A stretch of 58,923 nt of DNA from Lachnospiraceae bacterium (GCA_902363135.1 CABIZF010000017.1:1-58923), one strand, 5' to 3'. Shown: positions 44,915 to 55,070, numbered from the stretch's first letter. Numbers and translations are program-made. Notes: a model not told the origin generated them from the letters alone.

Positions 44915-47491
44915 TCAGGCCTTTCTGCCGCAGCACTGTTTGTACTTTTTACCGCTTCCGCACGGACACGGATCGTTCGGATAAATCTTCTGCTCGGCAC
45001 GCTTCTTCGGCGCTCTCGGGCCGGACTCATCCTTATTCGTGCCGGTCACCTTTGCGACCTCCTCGCGTTCCACCTTCTGCTCTACCTTTACGTGGAACAG
45101 CAGACGAACCGTATCCTCCTGAATACCTGCGCTCATTGCATCGAACATCTCATACGCGCTCATCTTGTACTCGACAAGCGGATCTCTCTGGCCGTAAGCC
45201 TGCAGTCCGATACCCTGACGCAGCTGATCCATATCGTCGATGTGATCCATCCACTTCCGGTCGATGACTTTCAGAAGAATGACACGCTCCAGCTCACGGA
45301 TCTGCTCCTGCTCCGGGAACTCCGCCTCCTTAAGCTCATAAAGCTTGACTGCCTGCTCCTTCAATGTCTGCTTCAGCTCATTCTTGCTGCCTGCCTGCTT
45401 GAGCATCTCCTGCGTCACCGGCTGCAGCGGAATCGTCGGAAGTAATACGGAATTCAGCTCGTTGGCATCCCAGTTCTCCTTGTCAGTGTTTTCACCAAAG
45501 CACAGATCCACTGCATTGTCCACGATATCCGTAATCATCTTAAAGATGGAATCACGCATGCTCTCACCATTTAATACACGGCGTCTTTCGGAGTAGATAA
45601 TCTCACGCTGCTCATTGTTTACCTGGTCGTACTCGAGCAGGTTCTTACGGATGGCAAAGTTGTTCGACTCGATCTTCATCTGCGCTTTCTCAATCGCATT
45701 CGAGAGCATCTTGTGCTCAATCTGCTCATTTTCCTGCACGCCGAGCGATTTGAATACCTTCATCATCTTCTCAGAACCGAACAGACGCATCAGGTCGTCC
45801 TCCAGAGAAATATAAAAACGGGATTCACCCGGATCTCCCTGACGTCCGGAACGTCCACGCAGCTGATTGTCGATACGGCGGGACTCATGACGCTCCGTAC
45901 CGATAATCCGAAGGCCACCGGCTGCCTTTGCCTCATCATCCAGCTTGATATCGGTACCACGGCCTGCCATGTTCGTTGCAATCGTAACTGCTCCATGGAT
46001 ACCCGCATCTGCCACGATCTCCGCCTCAAGCTCATGGAACTTTGCGTTCAGCACCTTATGCTGGATGCCTTCCCGACGAAGCATATTGCTGATGTGCTCG
46101 GATACATCGATCGTGATTGTACCTACCAGTACCGGCTGATTCTTCGCATGCGCCTCTTTGACCGCCTCTACGACTGCACGGTACTTCTCCTTTTTTGTCA
46201 TATAGACGGCATCATCATAGTCAACACGCTGTACCGGACGGTTTGTCGGGATCTCTACGACGTCCATGCCGTAAATATCGCGGAACTCCTTCTCCTCCGT
46301 CAGCGCCGTACCTGTCATACCGGATTTCTTTTTGTATTTATTAAAGAAGTTCTGGAAGGTGATCGTTGCGAGCGTCTTGCTCTCACGTTTTACCTTTACA
46401 TGCTCCTTTGCCTCGATCGCCTGATGCAGTCCGTCAGAATAACGACGTCCCGGCATAATACGGCCGGTAAATTCATCGACGATCATGACCTGATCATCCT
46501 TTACCACGTAATCCTGATCGCGGAACATCAGATTGTGTGCACGCAGTGCCAGATCGACATTATGCTGAATCTCCAGGTTCTCCGGATCTGCAAAGTTGTC
46601 GATGTGGAAGAACTGCTCTACCTTCTTAACTCCCTGCTCGGTCAGATTTACAATCTTGTCCTTCTCATTTACGATAAAGTCTCCGGTCTCTGTGATCTCC
46701 TCACCCATCAGGGCTGTCATCTTCGTGACCTCACCACTCGCCTCACCACGCTCGAGCTGACCGGCCAGAATGTCGCAGACCTCATAGAGCTTCGTAGACT
46801 TGCCGCTTTGTCCGGAAATGATCAGCGGTGTACGTGCCTCGTCGATCAGGACGGAGTCGACCTCGTCGATGATCGCATATGCCAGATCCCGCTGTACGAG
46901 CTGCTCCTTGTAAATCACCATGTTGTCACGCAGATAATCAAAACCAAGCTCATTGTTCGTCACATACGTGATGTCACATGCATACTGCTTTCTTCTCTCA
47001 TCATTGTCCATGGAATTCAGCACACAGCCAACGGTCAGACCGAGAAACTCATGCACCTTTCCCATCCACTCTGCGTCACGGTGTGCCAGATAATCATTGA
47101 CCGTAACGATATGAACGCCCTCTCCCGCCAGTGCGTTCAGGTATGCCGGAAGCGTCGATACCAGTGTCTTACCTTCACCGGTACGCATCTCCGCGATACG
47201 TCCCTGATGGAGGATCACGCCACCGATGATCTGTACCCGGTAGTGTTCCATATTCAGTACACGCTTTGCGGCTTCCCGAACCGTCGCAAATGCCTCCGGA
47301 AGAAGATCATCGAGTGACTCTCCGTTTGCATAACGATTCTTGTATTCCTGTGTCTTCGCGCGCAGCTCCTCGTCAGACAGCGCCTGCATCTGTGGCCGCA
47401 GGCTCTCGACCTTGTCCACGAGCGGCGTAATCATTTTCAGCTCACGCTGGCTGTGCGTTCCGAAAAACTTTTCTACAAATTTGATTGCCAT
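44915..47491 (-). CDS. secA: Preprotein translocase ATPase SecA
   Basis: An 858-residue motor that pushes preproteins through SecYEG. Walker A is [24 protein letters not shown]-like motif [20 protein letters not shown], the second nucleotide domain has [16 protein letters not shown] and [15 protein letters not shown]. The C-terminal zinc/SecB-contact tail [14 protein letters not shown] is intact. It lies between hpf and prfB, a conserved order. Note that an ICE SecB-like chaperone occurs elsewhere in the window. Confidence 0.97.
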   Translation of the reverse strand: MAIKFVEKFFGTHSQRELKMITPLVDKVESLRPQMQALSDEELRAKTQEYKNRYANGESLDDLLPEAFATVREAAKRVLNMEHYRVQIIGGVILHQGRIAEMRTGEGKTLVSTLPAYLNALAGEGVHIVTVNDYLAHRDAEWMGKVHEFLGLTVGCVLNSMDNDERRKQYACDITYVTNNELGFDYLRDNMVIYKEQLVQRDLAYAIIDEVDSVLIDEARTPLIISGQSGKSTKLYEVCDILAGQLERGEASGEVTKMTALMGEEITETGDFIVNEKDKIVNLTEQGVKKVEQFFHIDNFADPENLEIQHNVDLALRAHNLMFRDQDYVVKDDQVMIVDEFTGRIMPGRRYSDGLHQAIEAKEHVKVKRESKTLATITFQNFFNKYKKKSGMTGTALTEEKEFRDIYGMDVVEIPTNRPVQRVDYDDAVYMTKKEKYRAVVEAVKEAHAKNQPVLVGTITIDVSEHISNMLRREGIQHKVLNAKFHELEAEIVADAGIHGAVTIATNMAGRGTDIKLDDEAKAAGGLRIIGTERHESRRIDNQLRGRSGRQGDPGESRFYISLEDDLMRLFGSEKMMKVFKSLGVQENEQIEHKMLSNAIEKAQMKIESNNFAIRKNLLEYDQVNNEQREIIYSERRRVLNGESMRDSIFKMITDIVDNAVDLCFGENTDKENWDANELNSVLLPTIPLQPVTQEMLKQAGSKNELKQTLKEQAVKLYELKEAEFPEQEQIRELERVILLKVIDRKWMDHIDDMDQLRQGIGLQAYGQRDPLVEYKMSAYEMFDAMSAGIQEDTVRLLFHVKVEQKVEREEVAKVTGTNKDESGPRAPKKRAEQKIYPNDPCPCGSGKKYKQCCGRKA

Positions 47492-47525
47492 TGCTTTTCT
47501 CCATTTCCAGAATAATTTCCTTCCT

Positions 47526-47554
47526 ATTGTAACACTTTACCTACAGCAACACAA
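47526..47554 (-). promoter_or_regulatory. Promoter of secA
   Basis: TTGTGT (47554-47549), 17 bases, TACAAT (47531-47526) on the minus strand, between the hpf terminator and secA. Confidence 0.65.
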
Positions 47555-47582
47555 TTAAAATTTTGTAAACAAAATAAGTACG

Positions 47583-47610
47583 AAAAAAGGCAACCGCAAA
47601 AGCAGTCGCC
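47583..47610 (-). terminator. Terminator after hpf
   Basis: GGCGACTGC pairs with GCGGTTGCC (two or three G-U) around TTTT, followed by TTTTTT; 12 bases after the hpf stop. Confidence 0.85.
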
Positions 47611-47622
47611 CTTCGCTCTCTC

Positions 47623-48150
47623 TTATTCTTCCGGCTCGATCAGTCCGTAAGTATTGCCCTTTCTCTTGTATACGACATTGACCTCCTCGTTCTCTGCATT
47701 GCAAAATACGAAAAAGTTATGTCCGAGCAGCTCCATCTGTATGCATGCATCCTCCGGATACATTGGCTTCATATCAAAACGCTTTGTACGGATAATTCGT
47801 ACCTCATCGAGCGGCTCGCTCTCTTTTTCCAGAAATTCCTTCTTGAAATTGCCTCCATCCTGTTGCTTTGCCACGATCTTTTCTTTATATTTGCGGAGCT
47901 GACGCTCTATGACTTCCTCTACCAGATCGATCGATACATACATATCATTGCTGACCTGCTCTGAACGGATGATATTGCCCTTGACCGGAATCGTCACCTC
48001 AATCTTCTGGCGCTCCTTCTCCACGCTCATCGTCACGATCACTTCGGTATCCGGAGTAAAATAGCGCTCCAGCTTTCCAAGCTTGTCCCGGACTGCTGCT
48101 TTCAGACCTTCTGTTACGTCGATATTCTTTCCGCTGATTGTAAACTTCAT
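47623..48150 (-). CDS. hpf: Long-form ribosome hibernation promoting factor
   Basis: A 175-residue protein that dimerises ribosomes in stationary phase. The N-terminal HPF/YfiA domain reads MKFTISGKNIDVTEGLKAAV; the linker is polar, and the C-terminal dimerisation domain ends with DEVRIIRTKRFDMKPMYPED and QMELLGHNFFVFCNAENEEV. The start at 48150 has AAAGGAG upstream with good spacing. Confidence 0.95.
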   Translation of the reverse strand: MKFTISGKNIDVTEGLKAAVRDKLGKLERYFTPDTEVIVTMSVEKERQKIEVTIPVKGNIIRSEQVSNDMYVSIDLVEEVIERQLRKYKEKIVAKQQDGGNFKKEFLEKESEPLDEVRIIRTKRFDMKPMYPEDACIQMELLGHNFFVFCNAENEEVNVVYKRKGNTYGLIEPEE

Positions 48151-48171
48151 ACGATCCAACTCCTTTACTCG

Positions 48172-48245
48172 GGCTAACGGATATTTGTAATCCGCTTCGC
48201 TCTTTGCTCATAACGGATAACTGCTTTGCAGCAGCTCCATTATGG
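48172..48245 (-). repeat. Dispersed hairpin repeat upstream of hpf
   Basis: AAGCGGAT-TACAAAT-ATCCGTT stem-loop plus a second palindromic part (CATAACGGATAACTGC ... GCAGCAGCTCCATTATGGCC). Confidence 0.6.
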
Positions 48246-48264
48246 CCGGTGTATTTCTGTCCTT

Positions 48265-48292
48265 ATTATAACACATTCTCCATATTTTTCAA
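48265..48292 (-). promoter_or_regulatory. Promoter of hpf
   Basis: TTGAAA (48292-48287), 16 bases, TATAAT (48270-48265), minus strand. The dispersed hairpin lies in the resulting 5' leader. Confidence 0.7.
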
Positions 48293-48316
48293 TAAAAAAT
48301 CATATTTTTCATGATT
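48292..48316 (-). terminator. Terminator after hisA-like gene
   Basis: AATCAT/ATGATT stem, 7-base loop, then a T-run on the minus strand. It abuts the hpf -35 box. Confidence 0.7.
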
Positions 48317-48341
48317 CTTCAAATAGTTTATATTTTCATAA

Positions 48342-49118
48342 TTATTTTTCGCACAATTCAAGGATCTTCTTATAAGAAAGAGGGCCTCCAAACAGATCGA
48401 GTGCACTGCCGACCGTGACATCGACGTGGCCTCTTCCGAGCGTGCGCAGCTGCTCCACATCCTCATAGCTGCCGACGCCTCCTGCATAAGTGACCGGACA
48501 GCCTGCAAAATCCCCGAGCAGCCGGACGACCTCCTGCTCGATCCCCTGCGATTTTCCTTCCACATCTGCCGCGTGGATAAGAAATTCATCACAGGAACCA
48601 GAGAGCTCTTTTAATACTTCTCTGGTCAGCTTCACGTCCGTAAACTTCTGCCACCGGTCTGTCACGATAAAATAATCTTCTCCGCGCTTCCTGCAGCTCA
48701 GATCGAGCACCAGATGCTCCCTTCCGACCGTCCGGACCAATGTATCCAAATTGCCATAATCAATTTGTCCACCTCGAAATACATATGAAGTCACAATGAC
48801 ATGCGTCGCTCCCGCACGTAAAAATATCTCCGCGTTCTCCGCGCGGATCCCGCCACCGATCTGCCAGCAGCCAGGCGCCGCTTCCAGTGCCGCGAATGCC
48901 TGACGCTTTGTCTCCTCATAATACTCGGAAGTCTGCGGATTCAAAAGGATGATATGACCGCCCTTCAGCCCGTCTTTTCCATACAGCCGCGCATAATCTG
49001 CCGCACTTATCCCGGCCACAAAATTTTCTCTGGCCTGATCTCCTTCGTCCCGCAGGCTTCCTCCTACGATCTGTTTTACTTTTCCATTATGTATATCAAT
49101 GCATGGTCGAAACCGCAT
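48342..49118 (-). CDS. HisA-like isomerase of the eukaryotic (HIS6) type
   Basis: A 258-residue (beta/alpha)8 protein: MRFRPCIDIHNGKVKQIVGG, GGHIILLNPQTSEYYEETKR, PGCWQIGGGIRAENAEIFLR, and HAADVEGKSQGIEQEVVRLL with VTYAGGVGSYEDVEQL. It would convert ProFAR to PRFAR in histidine synthesis. The sequence is closer to the yeast HIS6 pattern than to typical bacterial HisA. No other his genes are nearby. The ATG at 49118 has AGGAGG upstream. Confidence 0.85.
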   Translation of the reverse strand: MRFRPCIDIHNGKVKQIVGGSLRDEGDQARENFVAGISAADYARLYGKDGLKGGHIILLNPQTSEYYEETKRQAFAALEAAPGCWQIGGGIRAENAEIFLRAGATHVIVTSYVFRGGQIDYGNLDTLVRTVGREHLVLDLSCRKRGEDYFIVTDRWQKFTDVKLTREVLKELSGSCDEFLIHAADVEGKSQGIEQEVVRLLGDFAGCPVTYAGGVGSYEDVEQLRTLGRGHVDVTVGSALDLFGGPLSYKKILELCEK

Positions 49119-49242
49119 CACTGCTCCTCCTCTTTCAGCCTCTTATTTTCCGTAACTGACGCAGGGGATCTGCCAGGTCTAAGCCAGATCTTTTCCGGAA
49201 AATGGGATGTCCGCTCCATGGGGCATCCCATATATTCCTGAC

Positions 49243-49611
49243 TCATTCACCGGTTGCGTTCTGTTTCGCATCCTCTCCGGTCAGTGCATCTCCGGCATCT
49301 TCTACACCGTCAATAATATCCTTTCCTGCATCCCCGACACCGTCCACAATGTCCTTTGCAGCGCCGCCAACACCGGTATCCGCATCGCTTCGGTCTGTGG
49401 CATCATTTACGGTTGTCTCTTCTGGTTCTGTTGCACGTTTGTCATTTATCTCTGCCTTCGGTGTCTCTGTACGATTTTCCTTCGTCTCCGGCATAGCCTC
49501 TGTCGCTTTTCCATTCTGTGTCACGCCGTCATTTTTATTGCCACATCCGGCCAGAAGTCCCACACAGCATGCACAGATGACACAGAATACATACTTTTTC
49601 CAACGTTTCAT
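49243..49611 (-). CDS. Small lipoprotein with acidic repeats
   Basis: A 122-residue lipoprotein. Signal MKRWKKYVFCVICACCVGLL ends with lipobox LAGC; the mature part is Thr/Glu/Asp-rich, ending with repeats of the type KDIVDGVGDAG, KDIIDGVEDAG. AAAGGAGAAC precedes the ATG at 49611. Function unknown. Confidence 0.75.
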   Translation of the reverse strand: MKRWKKYVFCVICACCVGLLAGCGNKNDGVTQNGKATEAMPETKENRTETPKAEINDKRATEPEETTVNDATDRSDADTGVGGAAKDIVDGVGDAGKDIIDGVEDAGDALTGEDAKQNATGE

Positions 49612-49784
49612 AGCTTTGTTCTCCTTTTCCTTTCTTCCGTTGTTTTCCGGCTTCCGGCCAGATCCCGGACCGGTATGCCACACAGCAAATGCGCCTCTCT
49701 TTCCGGTTATCTGCTGTATGAATAATATTTACTGCTTTGCTTTCTTTTATGCGCAAAGCCGGAAGAAAAGAAAAATCAGCTTTT

Positions 49785-52295
49785 TCACTTCACCTTTACA
49801 GTCACCACTGCTTTTTTTCTGCCGGAACGCACGGTAATCCTCACGGTTCCTGCCTTTTTACCGGTAATGACACCCTTTTTTGATACTTTTGCAATGCGTG
49901 TATTTGCACTTTTGTAGGTGATTTTTTCCCTGCTCGTAACCGGGATCCGCGTCGGCTGCAGCTTCACCGTCCTGCCCCGCCGCAACGTCAGCCGCTTTGG
50001 TACATCGCGCAGCGCGGTCGTCTTTACCGCTTTTTTCTGTACGATGACAGTGACGGTCAGTACTTTTCCGCTCTCCAGATATGCGGAAACTTTAGCTGAT
50101 CCGCTCTTTTTTTTCGCGGTAATCTTTCCTTTTGAAGAAACACTCGCCACGGAAGGCCTGGAGCTCTTCCACTTCTGTACGAAATCGCCCTTTGCCAGAC
50201 CGCTTACCTTTACAGCAGATGTACTCTGTCTGTATTGCAGGCGGATTTTTTTCTGGCTGAGGGATCCGGTCGGTACAAGACGGCTGCCCGGATCCGTCAC
50301 TGTCTCCCGTACTTTACATACGCTGCACACTCGCGTCTTCGTCCCGTCCGCAAGGCAGGTCGCATTCCCGTCCGCCTGGTATGCTCCGTACTTATGCCCT
50401 GTCGCACTTCCGGGATCCGACACCGTCTCCTGTGCTTTGCACACACTGCACACTCGTGTCTTCGTCCCGTCTGCAAGGCAGGTCGCATTCCCGTCCGCCT
50501 GGTATGCTCCGTACTTATGCCCTGTCGCGCTTCCGGGATCTGCCACTGTCTCCTGTGCTTTACATACACTGCACACTCGTGTCTTCGTTCCGTCCGCAAG
50601 GCAGGTCGCATTCCCGTCCGGCTGGTATGCTCCGTACTTATGCCCTGTCGCACTTCCGGGATCCGCCACCGTCTCCTGTGCTTTGCACACACTGCACACT
50701 CGTGTCTTCGTTCCGTCCGCAAGACAAGTCGCATTCCCGTCCGGCTGGTATTCCCCATATACGTGGTTTGATTTTTTCAGTATTTCTGTCTTTCTGGCAG
50801 TGCAGCCGCTGACCGTACATCCAAATACAATCCGCCCTTCTTCTATACAGGTACCCGCCGTACGCTGCCATTCCTGCCAGCTGTGTGCGTGCGGATTTGC
50901 ACTGCTGTGGCGCGCACTGTAGCCCTGATCAGAGAGCACGGGCAGCGCAAAATTTACTGAATACTCGGACTTAGAAAAATTTGTATACAGCTCCTGACGC
51001 TCTACTGCAATAGTATTGCCGGTAAAACCTTTCTCTTCTCCACCGCTCAGGAAATACTTCCGGCTGATATACGTCTTCTGGTCATCCCAGGTCGTATCCA
51101 GCATGTACCAGAAGCCATCCTCCATCTGCACATAATTCCACATATGCCCTTCCCGGGTGCCATTGCTTTTCAACGCCCCTCCCGGTATCAGCACCGCCGG
51201 TATTCCAAAACGGCCACATAAAATCTTAAACGCTTTCGCATATCCCTCACATACGACTTCCCGGTTCTTCAGGAAAACGCCTGCCGCAGTATGCGCATAG
51301 CTATTTTCTTTATAAGATACGTGAATACACAGGTAATCATGTATGGCAAGCACCTGTTCATAGCGATCCGGCTGATCAGAAAACGTCTCTTTAATTTCCG
51401 CAGCCGTCTGCTCCACCGCCTGTTGAAATGCTGCAATTTCTGCCGGATCCCCTGCTCCGGCATAGCGTTCATTCGGCTTCACTTTAATTGAGCGCAGATA
51501 ACACACAACCGGCTCACCATTTTTATATGCATTACTGGATGGCTGATAGCTCACGGTATAGCTGCAGGAGCCAAGCCAGAATGCTTCCGGATAGTCATAG
51601 ATAAACGCATCATAGGCCTGCTGCACAACCGCCCGGGTCAGTCTCTGATATTCCTCATTTTCTGCAAGATGATTGCTCCATGTCCCGTCTTCCTTTTGCT
51701 CCGGATAAATCCAGAAGCTGTGCGCTTCCTTTTCCTCCTGCGTATCCGGCACCCGGAACCAGACCTCCTGCATACTTCCCGCGTCCACCCAGGCGGTCTT
51801 CATATTCCGGTAAAGCACTGCCATATCATCCGAGAGCTGCTCCCCGTAGCCATCCTGATAAGCGACCCGACTCCGTGCCCGGCGCATCCGAGAAGAAGAG
51901 CTCCCGGCAGATGCCTGATCCACATCTCCGCTCTCCGATATCTCCTCCGGTCCGGCTTCGATCACCTCAGTATTTTGCTCGTTCTGCTCTGTTTCCGGGT
52001 TGGATACCTCAATACTCAGAATAAAATCGTCAGCCGGTTCAGCCGCTGATGCCGGATCCGTTTCTGACTCCGTCGTCTCTGTTTCCCTGCTTCCTTCTTC
52101 TCTGATTTCCTGTTCCTCATCCGTATCGCCGGGCAGGATCAGCTCTGTTTCCCTGTCTTCTGCCGGAGCCTGTACTTCCTCATACGCTTCTGTCTGTGTC
52201 TCTGTCTCCTGCACCTGCCCTTCATATACTGCCGCCGCAGCCGTCTGTCCAAAGAGCAGTGCCGCCAGAAGGATCGCTATGCCTGTCTTTTTCAT
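49785..52295 (-). CDS. Secreted transglutaminase-like surface protein with Cys repeats and Big2 domains
   Basis: An 836-residue exported protein. Signal peptide, then an acidic Thr/Glu-rich spacer (ETETQTEAYEE...). Next a transglutaminase-like cysteine-protease fold with Cys in REVVCEGYAKAFKILCG, His in GTREGHMWNYVQM and Asp in YMLDTTWDD. Then four near-identical 41-residue repeats with CLADGTKTRVCSVC, each having paired cysteines that could bind a metal. The C-terminus has two Big2 Ig-like domains. No sorting signal is seen. The next gene upstream is a paralogue with one such repeat. Confidence 0.82.
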   Translation of the reverse strand: MKKTGIAILLAALLFGQTAAAAVYEGQVQETETQTEAYEEVQAPAEDRETELILPGDTDEEQEIREEGSRETETTESETDPASAAEPADDFILSIEVSNPETEQNEQNTEVIEAGPEEISESGDVDQASAGSSSSRMRRARSRVAYQDGYGEQLSDDMAVLYRNMKTAWVDAGSMQEVWFRVPDTQEEKEAHSFWIYPEQKEDGTWSNHLAENEEYQRLTRAVVQQAYDAFIYDYPEAFWLGSCSYTVSYQPSSNAYKNGEPVVCYLRSIKVKPNERYAGAGDPAEIAAFQQAVEQTAAEIKETFSDQPDRYEQVLAIHDYLCIHVSYKENSYAHTAAGVFLKNREVVCEGYAKAFKILCGRFGIPAVLIPGGALKSNGTREGHMWNYVQMEDGFWYMLDTTWDDQKTYISRKYFLSGGEEKGFTGNTIAVERQELYTNFSKSEYSVNFALPVLSDQGYSARHSSANPHAHSWQEWQRTAGTCIEEGRIVFGCTVSGCTARKTEILKKSNHVYGEYQPDGNATCLADGTKTRVCSVCKAQETVADPGSATGHKYGAYQPDGNATCLADGTKTRVCSVCKAQETVADPGSATGHKYGAYQADGNATCLADGTKTRVCSVCKAQETVSDPGSATGHKYGAYQADGNATCLADGTKTRVCSVCKVRETVTDPGSRLVPTGSLSQKKIRLQYRQSTSAVKVSGLAKGDFVQKWKSSRPSVASVSSKGKITAKKKSGSAKVSAYLESGKVLTVTVIVQKKAVKTTALRDVPKRLTLRRGRTVKLQPTRIPVTSREKITYKSANTRIAKVSKKGVITGKKAGTVRITVRSGRKKAVVTVKVK
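50297..50760 (-). repeat. Tandem 123-bp repeats inside the transglutaminase-like gene
   Basis: Near-identical 123-bp units (41 codons) encode the Cys-rich repeats; spacing is seen at about 50390, 50513 and 50636. The high DNA identity suggests recent duplication or conversion, so copy number may vary. Confidence 0.8.
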
Positions 52296-52304
52296 ACCGT
52301 TCTC

Positions 52305-54377
52305 CTATCTTTTCTGTATCTTCCCTGCTGCAGTTACCGTCACTGCGACACGCCTTTTCTGTGATCCTGACCGGATCAGAATCGTTGCTTTTCCCTTTTT
52401 GCGCGCCGTCACAACCCCCAAGGCCGATACTGTCACAATTCTGCAGTCAGAGGAGCGATACTTCAGTTTTTCCTGACTGGTAAATGGCCGGACAGATACA
52501 AAAAGCTTTGTTCTGCTTCCTGCCTTTAAGGTCAGCCTTTTCTCTGAAGCCTCCAGCTTCTTCGTCTTTACCGGCTTTTTCTGCACCTGCACCGCAAAGC
52601 TTCTGGAATAACCGCTTTTCAGCGTCACACTGATGCGTGCCTTTCCGATTTTCTTTGCGGACAGTCTCCCGGTCTTTTTCTGTACTGAAACGATCTGCGG
52701 ACGGTCCGACTTCCATATTTTTATTTCATCGCCTCTGGCCAGCCCCCACACTTTTCCTTTTCCGGTAGTCTGGCCCTTTTTCATATGCAGCACAGCCGGA
52801 AAATTCCACTTCAAGGAAGGGGACAGGCGGGAGCCCTGATCCGGAAGCGTATCCGTCTCAGTCCCGCAGCGATCACAGACGGCTGTCTTTGTGCCATCTG
52901 TCAGACAGGTCGCATCCTTATTCGAATGATAAACGGTAAACCGGTGTCCCGGCGCAGGCAGCACCTCCTGACGGATCGCAAGACAGGACGTACACTGCTC
53001 TTCGCAGCGGCCATCTGTCGTACAGCCCGGCTCCATACGGCTCACCTCCTGCCAGCTGTGTCGGTGTATGGCAGCACTCTCCTCATACCTGCTCCCTGCA
53101 AGCTCCGGAAGTACAAAGCTCTGTGCCATAAAAGAAGCGGAAAAATTTGTGCTGGTCATCCGTTCCTCACCGACCGTTACCGATGCAATCATGCCATAAT
53201 CCCTGCTTCCACACAGGAAATAAAGCTCCCCTGCTTCCTCCTGGTCATCCCAGGTCGTATCCACCAGATACCAGAGCCCGTTTTCCAGCTTTACCTCATT
53301 CCACATATGACTTTCCCAGCTGCCATCCGCTGTCATGGCCAGACCCGACACCAGCACACACGGAATCTCAAACTGGCTGCAGAGAATCTGAAACATCTTT
53401 GCATAGCCCTCGCAGACGACCCTGTGGTCATATAAAAAGGCGCCGCCGGCTGACCATGCCCGTGCATTTGCTTCCTGTTTCTCCTCATATGTCAGCTGTG
53501 TACAGACATAATTGTGGATCGCACGAAGCCATTCCACGCTTGTCGTGCCGTCAGCCGACCGGATATTCGCCACCGCATTTTGTACTGCCGCCAAAAATTC
53601 TGCCGTGTCGGCTGCAGCGCCCGGATATTCCTCATGCGGTGTAAATGTGATCTCCTTTATCGTTCCGGTAGCATTATCTGCCCCTGCCTCCCGTCGAAAC
53701 GTGATTTTCCACTCATAAGACATTTTTCCCAGCCAGAATACTTCCGGATGGTCATAGACAAATGCGTCATAAGCGGACTGTGCCGCTCCGTTTATTTCAT
53801 TGATAATCTCATTTTGATATTCCTCATTGCTCTCGATCCTCCAGTCCATACGGCCGGATGAAGCAGACGAAGGATATACAGCAAAGACCAGCGGAGATGC
53901 CAGGGTACAGGTAAATGCCACGCAGCCGTACTTTTTCAGGGACTCCTCCATCTGCCGGTAAATCTCAGCCGCATTTTCCTCCAGCTGTTCCCCGTAGGAC
54001 ATTCCAAACACAGTTCCTGCATAGAGGCATCTTTCACTGCCAGCGGCATCCGATGCCCGTCCGCACGCGCAGAGCTCTCCGCTTCCGCCTGCCAGCGTCT
54101 CCGTGCACGCCGCTTCGGTTTCTGCCGGATAGTCACTCTCCGTCTCCTCCTCGATCGTTTCTATCTGCAGGCCACCTCCATCGGAAACTGTTTCCGTCTC
54201 CTCCTGTGTGCCTTCCAATGCGTTCTCTTCCTCATCCTGTTCCGTCTGCCAGCAGTCCTCTTCGTCAGTCTCTATATCCAGAATCTCCTCTGCCGCGCTC
54301 CTTCCGGTCTGCAGCACCGCGCCGGACGATATGACCAGTACCAGGGCCATTACTGCCGAAATCCATCTTTTTTTCAT
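52305..54377 (-). CDS. Secreted transglutaminase-like surface protein, paralogue
   Basis: A 690-residue exported protein with the same plan as its neighbour: signal peptide (MKKRWISAVMALVLVISSGA), acidic spacer, transglutaminase core with Cys in RVVCEGYAKMFQILCS, His in WESHMWNEV and Asp in VDTTWDDQE, one Cys repeat (CLTDGTKTAVCDRCG) and Big2 domains. The two genes are tandem duplicates separated by nine bases. The ATG at 54377 is chosen for AGAGGATGAAG spacing. Confidence 0.82.
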   Translation of the reverse strand: MKKRWISAVMALVLVISSGAVLQTGRSAAEEILDIETDEEDCWQTEQDEEENALEGTQEETETVSDGGGLQIETIEEETESDYPAETEAACTETLAGGSGELCACGRASDAAGSERCLYAGTVFGMSYGEQLEENAAEIYRQMEESLKKYGCVAFTCTLASPLVFAVYPSSASSGRMDWRIESNEEYQNEIINEINGAAQSAYDAFVYDHPEVFWLGKMSYEWKITFRREAGADNATGTIKEITFTPHEEYPGAAADTAEFLAAVQNAVANIRSADGTTSVEWLRAIHNYVCTQLTYEEKQEANARAWSAGGAFLYDHRVVCEGYAKMFQILCSQFEIPCVLVSGLAMTADGSWESHMWNEVKLENGLWYLVDTTWDDQEEAGELYFLCGSRDYGMIASVTVGEERMTSTNFSASFMAQSFVLPELAGSRYEESAAIHRHSWQEVSRMEPGCTTDGRCEEQCTSCLAIRQEVLPAPGHRFTVYHSNKDATCLTDGTKTAVCDRCGTETDTLPDQGSRLSPSLKWNFPAVLHMKKGQTTGKGKVWGLARGDEIKIWKSDRPQIVSVQKKTGRLSAKKIGKARISVTLKSGYSRSFAVQVQKKPVKTKKLEASEKRLTLKAGSRTKLFVSVRPFTSQEKLKYRSSDCRIVTVSALGVVTARKKGKATILIRSGSQKRRVAVTVTAAGKIQKR

Positions 54378-54419
54378 CTTCATCCTCTTTTCTCACACAG
54401 ATACCGGCATATCGGTTGT

Positions 54420-54459
54420 AAAGCGGATATTCGCAATCCACTTTCGTTGCGTTTATCAT
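54420..54459 (-). repeat. Dispersed hairpin repeat upstream of the paralogue
   Basis: AAGTGGAT-TGCGAAT-ATCCGCTT, an 8-bp stem with one G-U and the family loop. Confidence 0.7.
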
Positions 54460-54555
54460 AGCATCATTTTCTGCCATTGGCAATTTCCGAATTGCAGCAT
54501 AATCCTGTCCAGTCGATCATACACTATAATAATCTTTTTTGCGGAGTGATCCTTT

Positions 54556-54999
54556 ATGAGTAGCAGCCCCAAAATCGTTGTACTGAAAACACGTGAAATC
54601 CTCTACACACTCATCCTGCTCTTCCTCGTGATTCTGCTGATCGTATGCCTGTTTCTGATGTTTGCCCCGAAAAAGGCGGACAGCGGGCAGCCACAGTCCG
54701 TGACCTCTGCTGCCACCTATATTCCGGGCATCTACACGGCGCCGGTCACGCTCGGCAAAGATACGATGAATATGGAAGTGACCGTGGATGCCAGCGAGAT
54801 CCGAGCGATCCGCCTCGTGAACTTAAGCGAAGCCATCACAGCCTCCTATCCGCTCGTGTCGCCCTCTCTGGAAAAGATTGCGGCTCAGATTCTGGAAACA
54901 CAATCTCTTGATGGCATCTCCTGTCCCGCAGAGAACCGCTACACCGCACAGCTGCTGCTCTCGGCAATCTCCGAAGCGCTTGCGACGGCGGCAGTATAA
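54556..54999 (+). CDS. Membrane-anchored degenerate FMN-binding-like protein
   Basis: A 147-residue protein: one N-terminal TM helix (ILYTLILLFLVILLIVCLFL) and an exported domain with the spacing of FMN-binding domains (IPGIYTAPVTLGKDTMNMEV, PSLEKIAAQILETQSLDGIS). The usual SGAT flavin-attachment motif is replaced by CPAENRYTAQ. It may therefore bind no covalent flavin. GGAGTGATCC precedes the ATG. Confidence 0.65.
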   Translation: MSSSPKIVVLKTREILYTLILLFLVILLIVCLFLMFAPKKADSGQPQSVTSAATYIPGIYTAPVTLGKDTMNMEVTVDASEIRAIRLVNLSEAITASYPLVSPSLEKIAAQILETQSLDGISCPAENRYTAQLLLSAISEALATAAV

Positions 55000-55013
55000 A
55001 GTACCGAAACCAA

Positions 55014-55070
55014 AACAGGCTGTGAAGTATCTGCACCCACGAACGGAATGCAAATTCTTCACAGCCTGTT
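55014..55070 (+). terminator. Terminator between convergent genes
   Basis: A 14-bp perfect stem (AACAGGCTGTGAAG/CTTCACAGCCTGTT) with a long loop and T-run; serves the plus-strand gene and perhaps the convergent formate transporter. Confidence 0.8.

Noticed and set aside
45713..47317. Plus-strand frame of 534 codons opposite secA
   Set aside because: Shadow of SecA coding sequence; composition is Leu/Arg/Cys-rich nonsense without motifs.
50297..50760. CRISPR-like repeat set
   Set aside because: The 123-bp units are in-frame coding repeats of a surface protein.
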